Made by a program: the position numbers and the translations under genes. The notes beneath the pieces are model-generated. The model searched no databases. It was not told the origin of the DNA and worked only from the letters and a program-made list of their open reading frames with translations. Shown one piece after another: positions 46,571-55,731 of a stretch of DNA of 64,000 nt. Source of the DNA: Nostoc sp. PCC 7107 (GTDB lineage: Bacteria > Cyanobacteriota > Cyanobacteriia > Cyanobacteriales > Nostocaceae); contig NC_019676.1 of the NCBI RefSeq assembly GCF_000316625.1, positions 1,289,001 to 1,353,000 of the forward strand, read 5' to 3'. Every line of letters starts with the position of its first letter. The first letter of the stretch is position 1.

Positions 46571-47840
46571 CTGAAGGGGTGACAAAGCGGCTGAAGCCAA
46601 GAAAATAGAGGAGCGTGACCGTTTTGGGGTAAAAAAGATAGGTCAGGTATTCTCAACAAGACCTATCAAATGATAATGTTACCTAAATTCTACCAAAACT
46701 GCTTTCAAAATGTACTGACACCCGCACAGTACAAGATGCTAGAAATCTTACTAATGCTATTGCAATTTCATAAAACTGTGACAATTGAGAAACTAGCAAC
46801 AGTATTTCCACAACCGATAAAATTTGAAAGTCGGAGGCGGAGTATACAAAGATTTTTACTACTACCTCAGTTGTCGATTCCATATCTGTGGTTTCCCCTG
46901 CTCAAACGATGGGTGAAAAATAGTCTGAAAAGAGGAGAGAAACGGCTAATATTTGCGATTGATAGAACACAATGGCGTTCACAAAATGTATTTGTAATTA
47001 GTTTAATAGAACAAAAAAGAGCAATACCTGTGTACTGGCTATTGTTACCTAAAAAAGGATGTAGCAATTTGGGAGAGCAGAAAAAATTAATTCGTCCACT
47101 ATTGCAGTTATTTAAGGGATATCAAATGCTGGTACTGGGAGATAGAGAATTCCACAGTATAAAACTAGCAAATTGGTTACATAGCAAGGGCATTGACTTT
47201 GTATTGCGTCAGAAACAAGGTACTTATATTCGGCAAGAAAACCAATCACACCAACGCTTACAATCTTTGGGATTAACTCCTGGCATCTCGTTTTTTTGAC
47301 AGGGATTCAAGCAACTAAACAGAAAGGGTTTGCCAATTTTAATCTCGCCGGATATTACAAGCGCAAATATCGTGGAGTTGTTGAGCCTGCTGGCTGGTTT
47401 TTATTAACTAACCTTGATAGTCTCAAAGATGCCATTAAAGCATTTAAGTTGCGGAGTGGTATCGAAGCCATGTTTAAAGATTGTAAAACTGGGGGGTATA
47501 ATCTCGAATCTACTTATGCTGATGGTCAACGTTTGATAGCACTGATTTTATTAATTGCTATTGCCTATACTTGTGCTATTTTAGTTGGTCGTAATTCTCG
47601 CTCCTCTGGACTACAAAAATATGTTGGTCGTCTGAAGGAGTTACAACGATTGCACCGCCGACATAGTGCTTTTTGGATTGGTTTGTATGGTCAGTTATGG
47701 GTAGGGGCAATGGAATTTTGGGCTGATTTAGCTCATGAATTGATGCGCCTCAAGCCCAGTAAACTGCCATATTTTCAACAAGGTCTACGGGCTATGACTC
47801 TTATCCAGTCTGCTTTATAACTTTTTTGTCACCCCTTCAG
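46571..47840 (+). mobile_element. IS4-family-like insertion sequence, copy B (1270 bp)
   Basis: The same 16-bp ends as copy A at 11414-12687 (CTGAAGGGGTGACAAA). The flanks CATACTGGT and AGCGATTGC do not match, so there is no 9-bp target duplication. This points to later recombination or deletion next to the element. The transposase runs on the plus strand. Confidence 0.93.
46670..47820 (+). pseudogene. IS4-type DDE transposase, copy B, in two overlapping frames
   Basis: The first frame (46670-47299) ends after ISFF at a run of 7 T (47291-47297) followed by GAC. The second frame (47296-47820) continues with LTGIQATKQKG. With 8 T, as in copy A, the two join into one chain of about 384 residues that carries all DDE residues. 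This is either a one-base loss, or a slippery run that yields full-length protein by -1 slippage or transcriptional slippage. A sequencing error in the run is equally possible. Confidence 0.85.
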
Positions 47841-48329
47841 AGCGATTGCATCAGGAAATTCACTTTTCTTTTTTCCTGATTCTGAAAATGGTGGTTTAGC
47901 TTGAAAATATTTTTGTATTAAATCACTAACGATTAGATAGTTTTGAGCCTCTATAACTTCTAGAGATGTGGTATCTATAAATTTACTAAATCTCTCTAAT
48001 GTAATTTCTTGTGCATCACGTCTATCAAAAACTAATTTTTTAATATTTTCAATCTCACGATTCTCAAGTTGCCAATAATCCTTAGCCTGTTTTAAAGATT
48101 TCTCAAGTTCTCTTTGTGCGTTTTTTGTTTTTTCAGTTATGTGTGATAATACTTCTTCTTTCACTATCTCAGAAATAATCACCTTAGTAGAACTATCTCG
48201 AAATTGCTCTAATTGTTTAATTAATCCAGATTCCAGCCTCAAACCTTGAGCATCAAAAACTGAAGTGTCTAGAGTAATTGCTCCAATTTTTCCCTTTCTG
48301 ATGAGACTTTTCAGTTCTTCTAGTTCCAT
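47829..48329 (-). pseudogene. PIN-domain protein (DUF4935-like), C-terminus cut by IS copy B
   Basis: 166 residues remain. AITLDTSVFDAQGLRLE (first acidic residue), VIISEIVKEEVLSH (second) and SEFPDAIAL (third) are PIN-nuclease motifs of the DUF4935 type. Directly after PDAIAL the sequence enters the IS inverted repeat, whose CTGAAGGGGTGA supplies Lys-Gly and a stop. Full-length relatives are much longer, so the C-terminal part is lost. The gene lies 123 bp behind the HNH nuclease gene on the same strand and may have belonged to the same defence cassette. Confidence 0.8.
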
Positions 48330-48452
48330 CTCTTTTGCTCACAACGATTCAGAAGGCTATAAGGTATTAATTATATAAATGTAATAATTTACAGCTTGCT
48401 TCGGGCAATCACTGTTCGCTTTTCAACAGCTATTGTGTTAGCGATCGCCATT

Positions 48453-49172
48453 TTATCTCATTTCCCGTTCAATAATTTCCTTGATAAATTTAGGAATTTC
48501 TTTTTTCAGAATGATAGCCTGTTGTTTTAATTTTTCATAAATCTCAATATCCTCTCCTTGCCACATTAAATCTATTCTCCTAATCTCTTGCATTGCGATG
48601 TGCGTGTAATTTTCTGGATACGCCCAATAACATGACAAACAAATAGATTTATCCTTAATGCTAGTCCAATTTTCACAATGCTCACATGACCAAGACTTAG
48701 CTCGATTAGCAGAACCACAAAGTAACATAAAACTTTCTGGTGCTAGTTCTGGTTCTCCATCAACTTCAAACGGAACACGATGATCAATCTGTAACTCACG
48801 CTCTTCAACTTTTTCTAAATATATAAAGCATTGACAACCACATCTCCTGATTAATTCATCTTTGATCTGTTTTGATAAGCCTGTCCTGCCAGATAAACGA
48901 GAAAACCTTACCTTACTAACATCTCCAAATCTGTAGGCAGCTATTTTTCTTCCATCACTTCCTGTTACACGGAAAGTTTCTAGAGGAATTCCATGTTCTC
49001 GAACATCTCTAGCTGCTCTTGGAGGATGATTGTAGCCGTATCTTTCCTTCAGTTCTTCCGTTGTAATAAAACCATATTGCAAAATATGATCAATAACAGC
49101 TTTTGGCCTTTTGGCAGTTACTGATTGACAAATTTGTATAAAATCATCTGGCAACTGCTGAGAATTTTCCAT
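48453..49172 (-). CDS. HNH endonuclease, restriction enzyme of a type II system
   Basis: 239 residues. A winged-helix-like N-terminus (AVIDHILQYGFITTEELKE) precedes the HNH core: LQIDHRVPFEVDGEPE (His131) and LLCGSANRAKSW (Asn156). Cys163/166 and Cys178/181 form a zinc ribbon (CEHC, CLSC). Its start lies 29 bases inside the methylase gene, so the two are co-transcribed. Partnership with a D12-class methylase makes it the likely restriction nuclease. Its recognition sequence cannot be read from the protein by eye. Confidence 0.85.
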   Translation of the reverse strand: MENSQQLPDDFIQICQSVTAKRPKAVIDHILQYGFITTEELKERYGYNHPPRAARDVREHGIPLETFRVTGSDGRKIAAYRFGDVSKVRFSRLSGRTGLSKQIKDELIRRCGCQCFIYLEKVEERELQIDHRVPFEVDGEPELAPESFMLLCGSANRAKSWSCEHCENWTSIKDKSICLSCYWAYPENYTHIAMQEIRRIDLMWQGEDIEIYEKLKQQAIILKKEIPKFIKEIIEREMR

Positions 49173-50082
49173 GCTTTTTCAAATGAGTAAGTTGTTTCGG
49201 TGCTTTGTTAATATAGCTCTCTATCCCCGTAGATTTTTCAACTAGTAAATTTGGTGACAAATATAAAGACTCTACTGTTATTTCCTCCCTCCCTAGTAGC
49301 GTTGCTTGTGACGATCTACCTACTTCGATTTCGAGCTTCTTGAGCCTTAATTCTTTAGGTAATGGAATACCAAAAGTTTTATTGCCTCGCTTGCCATCAT
49401 AGCTAATGGCGAACGCTACTCCACGTTGATTTAATTGTTCAATAGCTAGAACAAAATCATCAAAATTAATTCCTGAAAAATATCTTGAATCCTTATCTCC
49501 GCACACACCCTGGTAGGGAGGATCTATATAGACAAAATCACTACTTTTCGCTTCGGCTAACACTTCCCTATAATCCAAGTATGTAAACTTACATTTACCC
49601 TTTAATAAAGCAGAAACTCCTTCTATATTTTTCCTCATCTTATTAGGCTGAGTTCCCTTTCGTCTTTTATCCGGACTTTGATTAAATAAACCGTCAGAGT
49701 TATAACGAACAGACCCTTTTACGCATCGAGCTAACAAATATAAAAAAAGCGTTGGATCATTAGTATGATTAAACTTTTCTCTAACTTCCAAGTAATGGCT
49801 GATAGAGTCAATATTTTGAGTATTCCAGATATCTGCATACGCATTTATGATTTCCTCTGGTTTTTCTACAATTAGCTCTAACAGTTCAATAAGCGGTTTA
49901 TTTAAATCATTAAGCCAGAAGTTTTGAGAAATATCATTATAGGCAACAGCTATACTAACTGCGGCTGTTCCTGCAAAAGGTTCTATAAATCTCTCAACTT
50001 TGCTAGGCAAAAAATTGAGAATGTCTGATGTAAGTTTTCTCTTACTACCTTGATACTGAATTGGATGCGGTAAGCTAACCAT
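49144..50082 (-). CDS. D12-class DNA adenine N6-methyltransferase (type II modification)
   Basis: 312 residues. PIQYQGSKRKL and FIEPFAGTAAVS (32-43) form the AdoMet motif. YIDPPYQG (185-192) contains the catalytic DPPY. The motif order is that of Dam/DpnM/M.EcoRV-type (MethyltransfD12) enzymes. It methylates adenine and protects the site cut by the overlapping HNH nuclease. It is the first gene of the pair. The C-terminal ~40 residues are basic. Horizontal acquisition is likely given the neighbouring IS and mosaic junction. Confidence 0.9.
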   Translation of the reverse strand: MVSLPHPIQYQGSKRKLTSDILNFLPSKVERFIEPFAGTAAVSIAVAYNDISQNFWLNDLNKPLIELLELIVEKPEEIINAYADIWNTQNIDSISHYLEVREKFNHTNDPTLFLYLLARCVKGSVRYNSDGLFNQSPDKRRKGTQPNKMRKNIEGVSALLKGKCKFTYLDYREVLAEAKSSDFVYIDPPYQGVCGDKDSRYFSGINFDDFVLAIEQLNQRGVAFAISYDGKRGNKTFGIPLPKELRLKKLEIEVGRSSQATLLGREEITVESLYLSPNLLVEKSTGIESYINKAPKQLTHLKKHGKFSAVAR

Positions 50083-50311
50083 CTCAACAAGAGAAACAAT
50101 AATTTCGATTTCAATTTAGTAGTCTACCATGAGAAATAAAGTAATTTCTAAATGGATATTATTTGTTTTGAACCACGACTGAGGATTAAGACAACTAAAT
50201 AATAAATTTATAAAAATTAGCAATATTGCTACTACAATGATGAAATGTGTCGAATGCTATTTCTCAAATTGTCATAGATTAAGGGATTGGTGGTGTAATC
50301 GCTAAATTAGG

Positions 50312-50764
50312 CTATGAAACTGAACAACTGAGAAAATTTGGGTCAAGAATCTGATCTATTGTATACGGGCATTCAGTTGGAAATATTTCTAGTGGTTTTT
50401 GCGTTTCCTTAGCAGCATCTCTACGCGCACGTCGATAGTATTTCTCCCTCCACTCTATATCTTGAATAAAACGTTGCAAACTTGGTGTATCTTCTAAACA
50501 ATCTTGAATTTTATCTCGACAGTTAGAAAGTGTATTATTCCAACTTTGCGTTCTTTTCTCAGGTTGGTACTGACATTTTAGTAAGTGCATCATTAGCACT
50601 TGTAAGTAACTACTAAGTTCCCTTTGTTCACTGCGCCCCAATGCTTCTAATTCCTCTACCAAATGTTCAACGTCTAATTCTGCCCAACGTCCCTTTTTTA
50701 AATATTCAGCTTGTTGTTGCGTCCATTCTAAGAAGTCTTGATCATAGAGTTCTGCTTTACCCAT
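50312..50764 (-). CDS. DUF29 family protein
   Basis: 150 residues. ELYDQDFLEWTQQQAEYLK, ELDVEHLVEELEALGRSEQR and LMMHLLKCQYQPEKRTQSW are the DUF29 signature blocks. It is a cytosolic, all-helical protein expanded in cyanobacteria, with unknown function. It stands alone between the methylase and the hydrolase. Confidence 0.9.
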   Translation of the reverse strand: MGKAELYDQDFLEWTQQQAEYLKKGRWAELDVEHLVEELEALGRSEQRELSSYLQVLMMHLLKCQYQPEKRTQSWNNTLSNCRDKIQDCLEDTPSLQRFIQDIEWREKYYRRARRDAAKETQKPLEIFPTECPYTIDQILDPNFLSCSVS

Positions 50765-50890
50765 TAGCTATTACTCTCTTGTTTAGTCAAAGTGAGTTTA
50801 TTAAATATTCAATTACACTCAATCTAGCACCTACAGCTACTTTGAGTAGTTTTGTAATACTGCCTGACTGGGGTAGTTGAGTGCGATCGC

Positions 50891-51721
50891 CTATTTCCTA
50901 TTTTGTTTCTTAATTAGTTGCTCAAATGCTGCTAAACTTTTTCGATGTTGCTCATTTGCAACCCACGTAAAATCATCATGACCTGCACCATCTACCCACA
51001 ATGACATTTTAGGATCAGGTGCGGCTGTGTATAGTGTATATCCATGCTGAATCGGAATAGTTTGGTCAGCTTGACCGTGCATAACTAAGATTGGACAGTT
51101 AACCTGCGGAAGTTTTTTCAGGTTAGAAAACTTATCAAAGGGAAGTAAGGGAAAAGGTACAACAACGCGAAAAGCAGATGTAAATGTACTCTCCAATATC
51201 AAGCCAGCAACGGAATGACGAGTTGCTAAATCAACTGCTGATCCTCCGCCAACAGAACGTCCATATACAATAATTTTCTTCGGTGGTACTTTTAGCTGCT
51301 GTGTGAGATAGATGTATGCGGCTTCAGCATCTTGATAAGCATTTGATTCGCCAGGTTTACCATTGCTAGTTCCATAACCGCGATAATCATAGGCAAAAAC
51401 GCTAAATCCCCATTGATGTAGACGTTCTAAAAACGGCTGAACATCACCAATATCTTCGGCGTTACCGTGGATGTAGAGCATTGTATACTCTCCTCTGGGA
51501 TTAGGTAGATGCACAGCCGAAATCTTTTGTTTGTCAGTAACGGGTACTTTCAAAATACTGGCATTGTCTTGATAAGTAGCAGGCTGAGGCAGAAAAATCA
51601 TGCTATCTGCTCTAAAAAAGACATAAAACGCGAAAAAACCGTAAATAAACAATAACGAGCGAACTAGCCGTTTCCAACTGAGTTCACCAATCAATAGCTT
51701 TCTAAGTTGCGATCGCCACAT
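50891..51721 (-). CDS. alpha/beta hydrolase, membrane-anchored
   Basis: 276 residues. An N-terminal helix (LLFIYGFFAFYVFF) acts as a membrane anchor. The nucleophile is in VYGRSVGGGSAVDL (GRSVGG), the acid in HGQADQTIPI and the His in GAGHDDF. YIHGNAEDIGDV is the oxyanion-side block. The order matches the ABHD17/YfhR-like group of serine hydrolases. The substrate is unknown; a lipid or thioester is possible. Confidence 0.87.
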   Translation of the reverse strand: MWRSQLRKLLIGELSWKRLVRSLLFIYGFFAFYVFFRADSMIFLPQPATYQDNASILKVPVTDKQKISAVHLPNPRGEYTMLYIHGNAEDIGDVQPFLERLHQWGFSVFAYDYRGYGTSNGKPGESNAYQDAEAAYIYLTQQLKVPPKKIIVYGRSVGGGSAVDLATRHSVAGLILESTFTSAFRVVVPFPLLPFDKFSNLKKLPQVNCPILVMHGQADQTIPIQHGYTLYTAAPDPKMSLWVDGAGHDDFTWVANEQHRKSLAAFEQLIKKQNRK

Positions 51722-51854
51722 GAATGTATGGGAAGTTTATGAGGTAATAATCAATTTTTCCCAAAACTCATACTCAAACTTCTAGAACGATTGAACTCTG
51801 TGCTGTTGCTGTCTTAATCATCAATCTTTCACCGGAGGCGATATTACAAGACTA

Positions 51855-52712
51855 TTAGCCTTGATAATGTTGGGTGGAAAGAGGTGGGATGTAGCGTTTA
51901 CGCCGACTTTGAATACTTTTACAAATTAGTACGCAGCCAAAAATTAAGGTTGACAGTAAAACCACACTAGCGCCAGAAGCAATATCTAAATAGTAACTTA
52001 GGTAAATTCCCACAAAGGCGATCGCAGCGCCTAAAATGCCGGAAATGATCATAATATAACCAAAGCGATCGCTCAACAGTCGAGCAATAGACGCAGGGAT
52101 CACAACCGCAGAGATAATTAATGTCACGCCTAAAACGTTAAGTGTCGCTACTAGCAAAGTTGCCAGCATTAGGGCAAATAACGTATCCATCGCCACCACA
52201 GGTACGCCATGCACCTGTGCAACTTCTCTATCAAAACACCAAAATAGTAAAGGGCGGTAAAACAAAAATACTAAGCTCAAAATAATAATTGTTACCCCAG
52301 TGACGAAGTACAAATCCGTAGGGGAAACACCCAATACATTACCAAATAAAGCCGCCTCAAAGTTTTGGCTAAATTTGCGATAGGTACTAATTACGGCTAC
52401 ACCCAAAGCAAAACTAGCAGTTGTCACAATTCCAATTGCGGCATCTGAGTAGACTTTACGCCCAGTTAAATATTGAATGAGTAAGGCTGCGGCGAAACCC
52501 CAAATTCCAGAGCCAATGTAAAAATTGAGTCCTAAAACATAACTCAGTACCGCTCCGCCCAAAATGGCATGGGAAAGGCCATGAGCAATGTAACTCATCC
52601 GGCGCGTAATGATATATACCCCCATTACACCGCACAATAACCCCGCCATCATCCCAACAATAACGGCGCGACTGAAAAATTCATACTGAAAAGGTTTGAG
52701 CAGAAACTCCAT
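51855..52712 (-). CDS. metal ABC transporter permease (ABC-3 family)
   Basis: 285 residues from the ATG at 52712 (MEFLLKPFQYEFF). The longer frame runs into the ATPase gene. Eight or nine membrane helices are visible. GVMGVYIITRRMSYIAHGLSHA, here read as GVYIITRRMSYIAHGLSHA, is the conserved ABC-3 start, and GVTLIISAVVIPASIARLL the second block. It imports Zn2+, Mn2+ or Fe2+ together with the two upstream genes; the gap to the ATPase gene is 22 bp. It is the last gene of the operon. Confidence 0.9.
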   Translation of the reverse strand: MEFLLKPFQYEFFSRAVIVGMMAGLLCGVMGVYIITRRMSYIAHGLSHAILGGAVLSYVLGLNFYIGSGIWGFAAALLIQYLTGRKVYSDAAIGIVTTASFALGVAVISTYRKFSQNFEAALFGNVLGVSPTDLYFVTGVTIIILSLVFLFYRPLLFWCFDREVAQVHGVPVVAMDTLFALMLATLLVATLNVLGVTLIISAVVIPASIARLLSDRFGYIMIISGILGAAIAFVGIYLSYYLDIASGASVVLLSTLIFGCVLICKSIQSRRKRYIPPLSTQHYQG

Positions 52713-52734
52713 GTGCTTAATTTCAAATTGAGGA

Positions 52735-53580
52735 TTAAGGCTTGTGTCCGTTGTGGTTTGATTGCACTTTTCGCAAAATATCCGGCAAATTATCTTGCAT
52801 TTGATGGCGTAAAGAAGTACCTGCGTTAGCAATCAGAATGCGATCGCTTTGATGAAAAACCACCATTTCTGCACCAAAAGTCTCTTTTAAAATGGCAGGT
52901 GTAAACACATCACTAGGTTCTCCTTGGGCAATAATGCTGTGGTTAAAACACACTACCCAAGGTAAATGAGTCGCCACAGAGTTGAGGTCATGGGTAGAAA
53001 GCAGAATCGTCAAACCTTGTTGATTAAGTTCTGCTAACAGGTGTAATAGTTCGTGCTGCACGCGCAAATCTGAACTACTGGTTGGTTCATCTAAAAGTAC
53101 AATTTCTGGTTCGCCCACTAGCGCCCTAGCGATAAACACTCGTTGCTGTTGTCCGCCAGATAATTCACCTATGGGTCGATGAGCGACATGGGCTATTCCT
53201 ACCCGTTCTAAAAGTGCCTTGGCCATGATGCGATCGCGTCGTGATGACCAAGGTAAAAATTGCTGTTTGCGGTAACGCCCCATCATCACTACTTCTAGTG
53301 CTGTGACTGGAAAATTCCAATCTACCGTTTCTACCTGCGGTACATAGCCGACTTTTGCTGGTGCAGTTCCTGGTTTTAAGCGTTTTCCTCGGAACCAAAT
53401 TTCCCCAGTCCAAGGTTGAACTAACCCTAATATTGCTTTGATCAGGGTTGTTTTCCCACTACCGGAAGACCCCACTAAACCAGACAGTTGTCCAGGATAT
53501 AAGGACAAATTGACGTTCGTCAATACTGGTTGAGATTGGAAACCACAGGTAAGGTTTCTAATTTCTAATATTGTTTCCAT
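52735..53580 (-). CDS. metal ABC transporter ATP-binding protein
   Basis: 281 residues. Walker A GSSGSGKTTLIKAI, signature LSGGQQQR, Walker B EIVLLDEPTSS and the switch His in LLSTHDLNSV are intact. GRYRKQQFLPW is characteristic of the Zn/Mn ABC-3 group. It powers import with the permease at 51855 and the lipoprotein at 53599; the gap to the latter is 18 bp. Confidence 0.93.
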   Translation of the reverse strand: METILEIRNLTCGFQSQPVLTNVNLSLYPGQLSGLVGSSGSGKTTLIKAILGLVQPWTGEIWFRGKRLKPGTAPAKVGYVPQVETVDWNFPVTALEVVMMGRYRKQQFLPWSSRRDRIMAKALLERVGIAHVAHRPIGELSGGQQQRVFIARALVGEPEIVLLDEPTSSSDLRVQHELLHLLAELNQQGLTILLSTHDLNSVATHLPWVVCFNHSIIAQGEPSDVFTPAILKETFGAEMVVFHQSDRILIANAGTSLRHQMQDNLPDILRKVQSNHNGHKP

Positions 53581-53598
53581 GCACTAGTTTGGTAATTG

Positions 53599-54666
53599 TT
53601 ATTGAGTCGTTGTAGTGGCTGTTGCGGTTGGGCCAACGACATTGGTAGTGTTTAGCTTGTCCACTAACTGGGGATTTCCCCCCAGATTTTCGGCAATGAT
53701 CCGCAAATTATTCGCCATCATGCCAATGTAAGTATGTTGAGGATTAGTATTTTCGATGGCATTAGCTGATCCTGTTCCAGGTAATTCATCATCAGCCGTG
53801 TTTGCTATTTTAACTTTCGCTTCTCTGGCAATTTGTTCTTCGACTTTGCTAGGGTAGACTTCCGAACCAAAAATCGCCGGTACACCAGTTTTGCGAATCT
53901 GGTCGATGAGTTTGGCTACATCTTGCGCGGAAGGTTCTTTAAAATCTGAGGGTTGGATTGCGCCAATAATCTCAAAGCCATATTCTCTCGCCCAGTAAGC
54001 CCAAGAATCGTGATATGTCAAAAGTTTGCGATTTTTGGACGGAATACTCGCTACGACTTCACGGCTAACTTTGTCTAATGCGTCCAGGCGCTGCAAGTAG
54101 TTATTTAAGTTTTTTTCGTAGTATGCTTTCCCTTCGGGATCTAACTGTGTTAACTGTGTAGCGGCTAATTTAGCGTAAGCTTCTGCGTATTTGGGGTTTA
54201 CCCATAAATGGGGATTGGGGTCTCCTTTTTCTTTGGGAAAGCTAAAGTCAAAAATCCACTGAGCTTCCTTAATAGTATTGTTACCTAGTTCATAGATATT
54301 TGTCTCTTTAGGTTTGGAAGTTTTCGCCAGTTTTTCGGTTGGGACTTCTAACCGGAGTCCATTAACGATAATTAAGTTAGCCTTAGAGAGTAAGTCGGCA
54401 TCACTAGGACGCGGCTCAAAGGTGTGAGAATCCGTACCTTCGGGAATAATGCCTGTGATTTCAGTGCGATCGCCTGCAATATTACTCACAATATTGGTTA
54501 TGGGTGCAACTGTTGTCACAACCATTAGTTTGCTTTTGGTTTGGTTCTGTACAGGTTGTGCAGTTGCCTTATTTTCCGTGGGGCTGGGGGCTACTGCTGC
54601 ATTTTGAGGCGCATTACAAGCTGTGAGACATAAACCAAGTATTAATAACAATGCAGATTTTTTCAT
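53599..54666 (-). CDS. metal ABC transporter substrate-binding lipoprotein (ZnuA/TroA-like)
   Basis: 355 residues. The lipobox LTAC makes Cys17 the lipidated residue. Cluster A-1 ligand candidates are His in GTDSHTFEP, His in NPHLWVNP, His in LTYHDSWAYWAREYG and Asp in NTADDELPG. This His3-Asp set matches TroA. In the manganese proteins MntC and PsaA the third ligand is Glu. The long His/Asp-rich loop of many ZnuA proteins is missing. Zinc is therefore somewhat favoured, but the metal remains open. It is the first gene of the operon. Confidence 0.9.
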   Translation of the reverse strand: MKKSALLLILGLCLTACNAPQNAAVAPSPTENKATAQPVQNQTKSKLMVVTTVAPITNIVSNIAGDRTEITGIIPEGTDSHTFEPRPSDADLLSKANLIIVNGLRLEVPTEKLAKTSKPKETNIYELGNNTIKEAQWIFDFSFPKEKGDPNPHLWVNPKYAEAYAKLAATQLTQLDPEGKAYYEKNLNNYLQRLDALDKVSREVVASIPSKNRKLLTYHDSWAYWAREYGFEIIGAIQPSDFKEPSAQDVAKLIDQIRKTGVPAIFGSEVYPSKVEEQIAREAKVKIANTADDELPGTGSANAIENTNPQHTYIGMMANNLRIIAENLGGNPQLVDKLNTTNVVGPTATATTTTQ

Positions 54667-55731
54667 TATTTCGATAGTAGTAATTTCTTGGGTGTTAATT
54701 TATCCACTAGTACAACAAGGCAAAAGTAAAAAGAAAGAATAGTTATACCACAAGCCTGTTAGGAATTCCAGATGATTTGTTTATTTACGCCGACCTGTAC
54801 TAGTAAATATTTTTACTCCTAGCTAATACAATCCCCTCTTAGAGGATTTTTCTCCAACTTTTAGATTTTTTTAACATATCTATGGACGGAGTATTAATTC
54901 TATCTTAAAAACCCTTGCTAATTCATGCTTAAGATAGATGTTTCTAGATACAATGGCATCTTTTTTGGGATAAATTTAAGGCAACAATTATTTTTCGTCT
55001 GTAACATTAAACTAATTTAACTAATCAATAAAAAATCTAATGTTGAAACATCCGGCTATTTAATATACCCCAACATATTTGATTTTAAAATTAATTAATA
55101 TTTATATTCAAAATAACTTTTAATAAAATTATTATTTTTTAATAATCAGCAAATATTATTCTTGATTTTCAATATTGTTTGGTATTTATTCAATTTGACT
55201 TTAAAATAAATATTAATTTTTCAATTTCATATACTTGCAAAAGCCATACATCAAAAGTCTGTACGGAGGCTGTCGTAATTTTTGTGACAATTGTATTGTC
55301 GGTAACTTTAGTATATCCGACAATATAAATGCAAAAGTATTAAAACTTCGTAAATATAGCTAAAATTTATTCTGAGTTATTGAGATTTTTCTATAAACAT
55401 CTACACTAAATGTAGAACATAATTATTGCCGAAAAATCTGTTTAGATTACTTAAATTATTTGTGTAATGAGGAAACAGGCAACATCAAAAAAATCAAGTA
55501 AAAATATACTGAAATTATTGAAAAAATTAAGCATAGTTCCTATCAGCGCGAAATATTTTCATAAATATTTATTTTATTACATTATTCTCAATATATTTAA
55601 TCTACAATAAGGTCGAGTTAGGCGAAATAAATTAAGCAGTTACAAAAATAACAATAAACTCATCAAGCAAAACCTTGACTGAATCTTATCAAGACTAACA
55701 CAATTTTTCTTAGCCAAATTAACTAAATTAT
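54667..55731. other. 1-kb AT-rich intergenic region with palindromes, between divergent genes
   Basis: No gene was found on either strand. An inverted repeat TCTATCTTAA / TTAAGATAGA (54899-54908 / 54929-54938) lies 230 bp upstream of the metal transporter start. A second group, GACAAT (55286-55291), ATTGTCGG (55295-55302) and CCGACAAT (55317-55324), can pair in two alternative ways. Both are candidate operator sites. No clear Zur-type TGATAATnATTATCA box was seen. Confidence 0.5.

Noticed and set aside
46279-46659. 126-codon minus-strand frame read as one gene
   Set aside because: It joins IS4-type inverted-repeat sequence, an internal gene fragment and antisense IS5-type sequence; it is a chance fusion across junctions.
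47291-47297. Established programmed frameshift in the IS transposase
   Set aside because: The T7 run is not in a canonical heptamer phase and copy A has 8 T with an open frame here; a simple indel or sequence error is as likely, so it is kept as a question only.
55295-55324. Terminator or riboswitch in the 1-kb spacer
   Set aside because: No T-tract follows the stem and no known riboswitch core was recognised.
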